From Legionella anisa (GTDB lineage: Bacteria; Pseudomonadota; Gammaproteobacteria; Legionellales; Legionellaceae): a stretch of DNA of 64,000 nucleotides. A program made the translations under genes and the position numbers. The number at the start of each line of letters is the position of its first letter. The first letter of the stretch is position 1. Shown one piece after another: positions 59,176 to 64,000 of this stretch. Where the stretch lies: the NCBI RefSeq assembly GCF_001467525.1, contig NZ_LNXS01000054.1, positions 1 through 64,000 of the forward strand, in the 5' to 3' direction. Under the pieces are notes generated by a model that searched no databases, was not told the origin of the DNA, and was given only the letters and a program-made list of their open reading frames with translations.

Positions 59176-59188
59176 ACACGTTTCGTGT
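59176..59188. promoter_or_regulatory. LvrR-type operator before lvrA
   Basis: The perfect palindrome ACACGTTTCGTGT lies 78 bp before lvrA and 85 bp from the truncated repressor. It matches the half-sites at 6452-6498 in the first element, so the intact repressor there may recognise it. Confidence 0.6.
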
Positions 59189-59266
59189 AATTGATTGATA
59201 TTAAATGAAGTTATTTGATAGTGCAAGCGTTGTTGGTAACAGTGTTTTTAAAGGATAAAAAGAGAA

Positions 59267-60172
59267 ATGGGATTTTTGTTTGTTAACACCGATGAATTAT
59301 CCGCGCTAATGGGATTGCCTTATATTCAACAATCAGCCTATTTGCTAGGGATTCGTCCGTATATGGATCGAGAGACCTTTCTTGTAGGCGTTAAACGTAA
59401 AATCAGCTATCAACAGCTCTCTGAAGCCCTCTATATTGAACCCCATCAAGGTTTTGAACATTCTGGTAGTCCAAGTCGCCAACAATTACGTCGTATCATT
59501 TATGCTCTTGAGCGTGCAGGTCTTGTTGAGATTCAATCTATTGGTAAACAACTCATTTTAAAATGCCTGTTAGCTGATTCGGATTTGCCTGTCCAAAATA
59601 AACCCGACACAAACCCGACACATCAACCCAACACAAACCCGAACGATAAAAATAATATTAAATCATTAGGTTACGATAAAAATTATCGAAAACCCAACAC
59701 AGTGACAAACACAAAACCCGACACACCTCATAACTCAGAAGATATGTATGTGTGTGTGCGCCAACAATTTCAAAAATTTTGGTCTCTTTATCCACAGAAG
59801 CAGGATGAAACAAGAGCGTATCAGGAGTTTTTTAAATTACGTCCTGATGACAATTTATTTTCTCAAATTCTTGATGCTCTTCAAGAACAAATTCAAAACC
59901 GTCAAGAAATGGAACTCTCTGGTGAGTGGGTTCCCAAATGGAAATTTCCGGCTAACTGGATAGCTCAACAATGTTGGAACGATGCACTACTACCTTTAAG
60001 AACCCAGGAGCAAACGCATGCAAGCAATCAAACAAGTTCTCGTAAAAAATCAGCAGCAGATATCCTCGCTGAATCCTGCAAAGACGCAAGCTTCAACTTC
60101 GACTTTGAAGACAACCCAATCTCAGAATGCGCAAGTAACGTCATCCAATTCGGGACAACCACTGATAAGTGA
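59267..60172 (+). CDS. lvrA: LvrA (ICE regulatory/replication-like protein)
   Basis: This 301-aa protein has an N-terminal half (1-110) with FLFVNTDELSALMGLPYIQ and LGIRPYMDRETFLVGVKRKI, then ISYQQLSEALYIE and RRIIYALERAGLVEI. This is a winged-helix-like arrangement seen in plasmid and phage replication or regulatory proteins. A low-complexity middle with repeated PxTNPN follows, then a C-terminal FWSLYPQKQDETRAYQEFFKL block. It heads the lvrA-lvrB-CsrA cluster that precedes GI-type transfer genes in Legionella. The truncated copy at 6859 lacks the C-terminal half. Start ATG 59267 follows AAAGGATAAAAAGAGAA. Confidence 0.75.
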   Translation: MGFLFVNTDELSALMGLPYIQQSAYLLGIRPYMDRETFLVGVKRKISYQQLSEALYIEPHQGFEHSGSPSRQQLRRIIYALERAGLVEIQSIGKQLILKCLLADSDLPVQNKPDTNPTHQPNTNPNDKNNIKSLGYDKNYRKPNTVTNTKPDTPHNSEDMYVCVRQQFQKFWSLYPQKQDETRAYQEFFKLRPDDNLFSQILDALQEQIQNRQEMELSGEWVPKWKFPANWIAQQCWNDALLPLRTQEQTHASNQTSSRKKSAADILAESCKDASFNFDFEDNPISECASNVIQFGTTTDK

Positions 60173-60539
60173 TAAACGTATTGATACGCTTTTTGCACGC
60201 TTTAATGCCATATACGGTTACCTATGGCTCTCAGCATATAACAATCCAAAAGTATTAGAAATTGCAAGACTTGAATGGTCAGATAGTCTCCAGGAATTCG
60301 ATAATCAGGTGCTGAAATTTGCTTTGGAAAAAACTAAAAAAACTGAGCACTATCCTCCTTCCCTGCCACTTTTCTATGAATGTTGCTTGACGATCAAAAA
60401 AAGCATCCAGGCTCGCCAAGAGGCATTAAAAAAGAAAACAGAAGTACATATACGCACTGATCCCAAAGTCGTCCAATTCCATATCAACCAAATGAAAGAA
60501 AGCCTCTTTAAAGAGGCTAAGGAGGAAAAATCATGCTGA
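60018..60539 (+). CDS. lvrB: LvrB (conserved ICE protein)
   Basis: This 173-aa protein overlaps the end of lvrA by 155 bp in another frame. The Ser/Thr/Gln-rich first 50 residues are probably flexible. The conserved part begins RIDTLFARFNAIYGYLWLSA (about 54-73) and includes LALEKT-like FALEKTKKTEHYPPSLPLFY (about 102-121). It has the position and size of LvrB, whose function is not settled. The true start could be later inside the overlap. A GGAGG lies at its 3' end for the CsrA-like gene, showing tight coupling. Confidence 0.65.
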   Translation: MQAIKQVLVKNQQQISSLNPAKTQASTSTLKTTQSQNAQVTSSNSGQPLISDKRIDTLFARFNAIYGYLWLSAYNNPKVLEIARLEWSDSLQEFDNQVLKFALEKTKKTEHYPPSLPLFYECCLTIKKSIQARQEALKKKTEVHIRTDPKVVQFHINQMKESLFKEAKEEKSC

Positions 60540-60763
60540 CGTTGATCCGTCGTATAGGCGAGGAAATCTACATTGATAAAGGCCGAATTAAAGTGCTTGT
60601 AATCTCTGAGAACGAGGGACTTATCAAACTTGGCATAGAAGCCCCGCGGCATGTAGACATTGAGAGGAAGGAAGTCTTTATCCGCAAATCCGTTGCGCAA
60701 CACACACTGGCACAGGCTCTAAGAAATAATTGTTCAGAACAGTCAGGAGGCGAGCATGCCTAG
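60533..60763 (+). CDS. lvrC: CsrA-family regulator (LvrC/CsrT type)
   Basis: This 76-aa protein reads MLTLIRRIGEEIYIDKGRIK, then IKLGIEAPRHVDIERKEVFI, the CsrA fold with the RNA-binding N-terminal strand and the C-terminal R..E-helix. Chromosomal CsrA is about 64 aa; the extra tail (AQALRNNCSEQSGGEHA) is element-specific. CsrA paralogues carried by Legionella ICEs are known to link transfer-gene expression to host metabolism and to act on mRNA. It overlaps lvrB by 7 bp and the PilL-like gene by 8 bp. AAGGAGGAAAA precedes the ATG. Confidence 0.85.
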   Translation: MLTLIRRIGEEIYIDKGRIKVLVISENEGLIKLGIEAPRHVDIERKEVFIRKSVAQHTLAQALRNNCSEQSGGEHA

Positions 60764-61169
60764 AAAAACGATACTATGCAGCCTTGTTTTATGTGTCTTG
60801 CACGTTCATGCCGCTAATATCACACAAGTAAGCCGCTATGCCACGGTCAATAATCAACCATTAGCAGCCCAAATTAATCCATTAAGAACAGTTCAGCAGA
60901 TTCATTTTCCTGCCTCAATTCAAACCATAGGTGAAGCTGTTAATTACTGGCTACGTTATTCCGGTTATCACCTTGCCCCCAAGGAAAAACAAAGCGAAAG
61001 CCTGCAGCAAATATTTCAACAACCATTACCACAGGTCAGTAGAAATCTTGGACCTTTAACGATCGAGCATGGCCTGACTGTATTAGTGGGACAACAGCTA
61101 TTCACTCTTAAACAAAACGATTTGTTAAGAGAGGTAAATTTTAACCTGATTGCAAGGAGAGTAGGATGA
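60756..61169 (+). CDS. PilL-like N-terminal-domain protein of the GI-type transfer system
   Basis: This 137-aa protein has a signal peptide (TILCSLVLCVLHVHA). The mature part contains VSRYATVNNQPLAAQINPLR, VQQIHFPASIQTIGEAVNYW and LRYSGYHLA. This is the TIGR03748/PilL_N pattern (RYt..p..aQ.dPL, H-FP..v.TvGeAl.ylL..SGY.La), found as the first structural gene of GI-type (ICEHin1056-like) conjugation clusters. It is periplasmic and probably helps build the transfer pilus. It is coupled at both ends by short overlaps. Confidence 0.8.
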   Translation: MPRKTILCSLVLCVLHVHAANITQVSRYATVNNQPLAAQINPLRTVQQIHFPASIQTIGEAVNYWLRYSGYHLAPKEKQSESLQQIFQQPLPQVSRNLGPLTIEHGLTVLVGQQLFTLKQNDLLREVNFNLIARRVG

Positions 61170-61750
61170 GAAAGTATCTGGATTTTAAATGGGTTAGCCT
61201 ACTTGCTTTAAATGTTTTATTGATTGTTTGTGTGTGCGTAAATAAACAATCAACCACAAATCATAATGAACTAAACACCTTTAGCAAGCAACTCGCATCA
61301 ATTCAAACCCAATTAAAACAGCCTGTAGAACAACCTGATTTATCGCCCATTACTCAAAACCTCAAACAATTAAACACGTTCATTCAGCAACTACAAAATA
61401 AGGACGACCATCAATTAGGTGAGATGTTCACTACCGAACAAGCTGCAATAAAAAAACAACTGGAAGGCATTACCGATTTATTACGCCATTTGGATGAGAC
61501 TAAACAACCTGTAAAAATGCTCCCAGTAAGTCAACTGCCTTTTAAGGTATTGAGCATAGATAGTATTCAGGAAGTTCCTGTTGCATCTATAGCCTACAAC
61601 TACAAAACCCAAGCAATGGAAAAAGGGGATGCTTTAGCTTACTGGACAGTCTTTGAAATAAACTATCCCAAGCAAACTATAGAATTTGAAAATACCGATA
61701 AAGCTCATGTACTAGTTCACTTAAATCAACAAGAGGTGAACCATGGGTAA
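61166..61750 (+). CDS. Single-span ICE protein with periplasmic coiled coil
   Basis: This 194-aa protein has one N-terminal membrane span (WVSLLALNVLLIVCVCV, about 9-25), a long heptad-like region (about 32-112) and a beta-rich C-terminus with FKVLSIDSIQEVPVASIAYN. Its place between PilL and a TIGR03759-type gene and its overlaps (4 and 8 bp) make it part of the transfer operon. I cannot assign a named family. A structural or lattice-forming role in the cell envelope is inferred. Confidence 0.55.
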   Translation: MRKYLDFKWVSLLALNVLLIVCVCVNKQSTTNHNELNTFSKQLASIQTQLKQPVEQPDLSPITQNLKQLNTFIQQLQNKDDHQLGEMFTTEQAAIKKQLEGITDLLRHLDETKQPVKMLPVSQLPFKVLSIDSIQEVPVASIAYNYKTQAMEKGDALAYWTVFEINYPKQTIEFENTDKAHVLVHLNQQEVNHG

Positions 61751-62564
61751 GCTTTCTAATCTGACTATAGGACTACTTCTAGGGCAGCAGGCCATAGCTG
61801 GTTTCTACATTCCTGGCATTGTCACCCCACTCATACAACAGACTGATAATGCCTTGGCTAGAGCTGGTCTTGCAGAATTTCATGATGAAATCATTGAAGA
61901 AAAAGAATTTCAACTGAATGACAATCAAAGAGTAGAAGCCAAAAATTGGGGCTTGAGTGAAACAGAAGAAAAACGCTATCTGCAATTAATGCAAAGCAAA
62001 AGCGGTATGTATTACAAAGATCTGCATATGACACCCGTTGATATCCTTGGACTTAATGCCAGAGATGATGTTGAACGCGAACATTTTGCAGAACTTGCAG
62101 CTCGCCAGGAAGCCCAAAAGGTGTCGCAAAATATCGCTTGGAACAATGCCTTTTACAAAGCCTATAATGAACTTTTCAAAGATGTGCCGGTGATTGGAGA
62201 TTTCGATCCATCCCCCTACTCACCCTATGCCCATCAACCTATTCAATTAAAAACAGGTGAATCACTCTATTTCTTTATAAAATCTGATGATGCCGTCACT
62301 ACCATTGTACTGCAACTGATTGATGCGATTAATCGCACACCAAACACAAAGCTCAACTTGCTCTTTCTGGATATGGACAACAACGCCATACAACTATGGG
62401 CGAACAAACATCAAATCCCTATTCAAATGGTGACTAGCCAGCAAATTACGCTAAATCCTGGCAACCAACAGTTTGAAGGCTTACCACTAACCCAGAAACA
62501 AACCCCATTATTGTTAGTAGCCAATGGCAAAAGTTCCCAAGTCCTCGATTTAGGGAGATTTTAA
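61743..62564 (+). CDS. TIGR03759-type ICE protein
   Basis: This 273-aa exported protein (N-terminal LTIGLLLGQQAIAG) contains WGLSETEEKRYLQLMQSKSG, DILGLNARDDVEREHFAELA and WNNAFYKAYNEL (about 69-145). These are the conserved blocks of the TIGR03759 integrating-conjugative-element family (WGLt..E..RY..LM...G, LGi.Ar.d.ER...AE). The C-terminal third (ESLYFFIKSDDAVTTIVLQL and onward) looks thioredoxin-like. It is periplasmic, with the role in transfer unknown. The start overlaps the previous gene by 8 bp and the stop shares one base with the next start. Confidence 0.8.
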   Translation: MGKLSNLTIGLLLGQQAIAGFYIPGIVTPLIQQTDNALARAGLAEFHDEIIEEKEFQLNDNQRVEAKNWGLSETEEKRYLQLMQSKSGMYYKDLHMTPVDILGLNARDDVEREHFAELAARQEAQKVSQNIAWNNAFYKAYNELFKDVPVIGDFDPSPYSPYAHQPIQLKTGESLYFFIKSDDAVTTIVLQLIDAINRTPNTKLNLLFLDMDNNAIQLWANKHQIPIQMVTSQQITLNPGNQQFEGLPLTQKQTPLLLVANGKSSQVLDLGRF

Positions 62565-62995
62565 TGATTAGGATTCTACTTTTACTGTTGGTTGCTTTGA
62601 ATGTTCATAGTATGAATGAGATACCTTTAACCCTGTCACAAAGTGATGCATCATTAAAATTAAACTTATCCAGCCCAATTGGCGTACCTGCTAAGAGTAA
62701 AGCAACCCCAGGCAAAATCAGCCGCAAGACATTGGATACCAATCTGTTAAATATGTCCTTGTTTGTCATAGGTGCAGATAAAACATCCACCCAATGGTTA
62801 GAACAACATCAAGAACAATTAAAATCCATGCAAGCTACAGGATTCATTACCAATGTATATGACTTTGAAACCATTGTGGCTTTGCAAGAAAAATTCAAAT
62901 TACCCTTATTACCCGTCAATGTTGATCCGCTTATGGATTACATCCACGAACAACATTACCCCTTAATTATTGCTGAGGGGGCTGTATGGCAGTAA
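62564..62995 (+). CDS. TIGR03765-type ICE protein
   Basis: This 143-aa exported protein (signal MIRILLLLLVALNVHS) contains NMSLFVIGADKTSTQWLEQH, GFITNV and HYPLIIAEGAVWQ. It fits the TIGR03765/PFL_4695 family (PlfviGdD..S..WL, HYPvLI) that neighbours TraD-type coupling proteins in GI-type transfer clusters. It overlaps the next gene by 10 bp. The function is unproven beyond association with conjugation. Confidence 0.78.
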   Translation: MIRILLLLLVALNVHSMNEIPLTLSQSDASLKLNLSSPIGVPAKSKATPGKISRKTLDTNLLNMSLFVIGADKTSTQWLEQHQEQLKSMQATGFITNVYDFETIVALQEKFKLPLLPVNVDPLMDYIHEQHYPLIIAEGAVWQ

Positions 62996-63621
62996 AGCAA
63001 TACTCCAGAAAACTGACCATGCAATTGACCATAGTGCTATTTTTAGGTTGGTTAGTAATAATCATTTGGGCGATAAGTCAATGGCTGCTGCATGACTACC
63101 CCTATGCTTTTGAAAAAGTGAATGTCCTTGTAAACACCCAAAGAGAAGCCATTACCCCTGTATATCAAGGTTCACTTCTAGTATCCCTTCCTTTAAATGC
63201 TGAACCAAGGTGGGCATTAACAACTATACCCTACATAAACAAATTAGCCGTTAATGATTTTTTCAAAGACTTAATTGAAAAATCACAACAATTCGTACAG
63301 CTGATTTTATTAAGTAGCCAATGTCTATTAATCAAACTCATTATTTTGTTTGTTGCTGTGCCTTTATTTGCACTGTCTATGATCGCTGGTCTTGTTGATG
63401 GTCTAAATCAAAGAGCAATACGCACTGCTTGTTTAGGTCGTGAATCCTCTTATGTCTTCCACAGGCTTAATCATTATTTAAAAAGAGGGCTTGTGATTTT
63501 ACTCATGCTCTGGCTTGCCCTACCTGTCAGCATCACCCCTGCCTATGTCTTTGTGCCTGTCAGCTTATTGATGAGTTTAATGGTAGCCATGACGGCCAGT
63601 CGCTTTAAGAAGTACTTATAG
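62986..63621 (+). CDS. TIGR03747-type ICE membrane protein
   Basis: This 211-aa inner-membrane protein has about four spans (about 12-35, 102-135, 163-180 and 184-203). The start LTIVLFLGWLVIIIWAISQW, GLVDGLNQRAIRTACLGRES and YVFHRLNHYLKRG match the TIGR03747/DUF4400 family of GI-type conjugation clusters (LvDGLvqR.iR...ggReS...yH). It probably contributes to the membrane complex near the coupling ATPase, which should lie further along. It is tightly packed with its neighbours. Confidence 0.82.
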   Translation: MAVKQYSRKLTMQLTIVLFLGWLVIIIWAISQWLLHDYPYAFEKVNVLVNTQREAITPVYQGSLLVSLPLNAEPRWALTTIPYINKLAVNDFFKDLIEKSQQFVQLILLSSQCLLIKLIILFVAVPLFALSMIAGLVDGLNQRAIRTACLGRESSYVFHRLNHYLKRGLVILLMLWLALPVSITPAYVFVPVSLLMSLMVAMTASRFKKYL

Positions 63622-63630
63622 GGAGAAAAC

Positions 63631-63957
63631 ATGAAACGAATACTATATCTGACCTTAATGATGATAAGCCTTCAATGCTCGGCGAACAACCCTGATTTGA
63701 ATGAAACCCTGGTTCGCATCATTAACCAAATTAACGCCATCATGCCACTTCTTGATGAAGCGCAAGCACAAATAATACCCAATGTCCGTATTCAATTACA
63801 GATTGAAGGCTTTGAAGATATGCAAGGCCAACACCATGCAGGTCTAAGAGAAGATTTGCTGAATATTCGCAATGGTCTGATTGATTACATCAACCAACCC
63901 ATCATTGAACCTCGCAAAATCAAGTCTCTGGAAATGGACTTTGTGAGGAAACCCTAA
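63631..63957 (+). CDS. RAQPRD-type ICE protein
   Basis: This 108-aa protein has a signal peptide (ILYLTLMMISLQCSA). The mature part has LDEAQAQIIPNVRIQLQIEG, then HHAGLREDLLNIRNGLIDYI and IEPRKIKSLEMDF. This is the TIGR01690/RAQPRD family, small periplasmic proteins of GI-type conjugation clusters. The naming motif appears as AQAQIIPNVR. Start ATG 63631 follows AGGGAGAAAAC. It shares one base with the next gene. Confidence 0.85.
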   Translation: MKRILYLTLMMISLQCSANNPDLNETLVRIINQINAIMPLLDEAQAQIIPNVRIQLQIEGFEDMQGQHHAGLREDLLNIRNGLIDYINQPIIEPRKIKSLEMDFVRKP

Positions 63958-64000
63958 TGAGTAAAGACGAAATTGCCAGAATGTTTGCCACCACCTTTAA
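63957..64000 (+). CDS. Start of the next transfer gene (TIGR03758-like?), cut by window end
   Basis: The frame MSKDEIARMFATTF begins at 63957, overlapping the RAQPRD stop by one base. In GI-type clusters a short TIGR03758-family membrane protein usually follows RAQPRD. Too little is visible to confirm this. Confidence 0.45.
   Translation, partial: MSKDEIARMFATTF

Overview
The window looks like accessory DNA from a Legionella species. The evidence is its AT-rich composition, the lvrR/lvrA/lvrB/CsrA-type block followed by a GI-type (genomic-island) conjugation gene set, and an F-box/choline-kinase-like protein of the kind known among Legionella effectors. All family assignments were made by reading motifs; no database search was run.

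Layout. (1) Positions 1-129 are the tail of an ISL3-like insertion sequence. (2) Positions 139-14045 form a bounded, partly decayed integrative element. Both edges carry the same 45-bp copy of the 3' part of a tRNA-Pro(GGG) gene, and both carry a matching pair of GGTACC-type repeats. It holds a tyrosine integrase, a DUF4258/MqsA-like toxin-antitoxin pair, an orphan AbiEi-type antitoxin, four proteins with a HEPN-like R-X4/5-H motif, an intact LvrR-like S24 repressor facing an AlpA-like gene across a palindromic operator region, a truncated lvrA, a resolvase fragment, and DUF2971, DUF4238 and DUF1653 proteins. It resembles a small defence island. (3) A second element starts at the shared 45-bp site (14001) and runs past the right edge. 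It has its own related integrase, a HigBA-like pair, a LolC-like permease, an AlpA-like gene, a short Cys-rich peptide gene, and a regulator / peptide deformylase / MFS / TylF-methyltransferase set.

(4) Positions 22710-58731 are one minus-strand, translationally coupled operon for a trans-AT polyketide synthase. Transcription order is: a tandem F-box-kinase protein; three PKS proteins (8 KS, 8 ACP, 7 KR, 4 DH and 3 C-methyltransferase domains, with no integral AT, ER or thioesterase); a membrane desaturase; an unknown protein; a metallo-beta-lactamase-fold hydrolase; and a free-standing malonyl transacylase. Several PKS linkers contain palindromic dispersed repeats that are translated in frame.

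(5) Positions 58906-64000 return to the conjugative backbone: a repressor cut down to its HTH, an operator, lvrA, lvrB, a CsrA paralogue, and then PilL-like, TIGR03759-, TIGR03765-, TIGR03747- and RAQPRD-family transfer genes. The truncated repressor next to the PKS operon suggests that the operon is cargo that entered or rearranged at the lvrR locus of an integrative conjugative element. The best candidates for undescribed biology are the mobile trans-AT PKS with its double F-box-kinase, the in-frame palindromic repeats, the HEPN-rich neighbouring element, and possible control of the second element by the first element's repressor.
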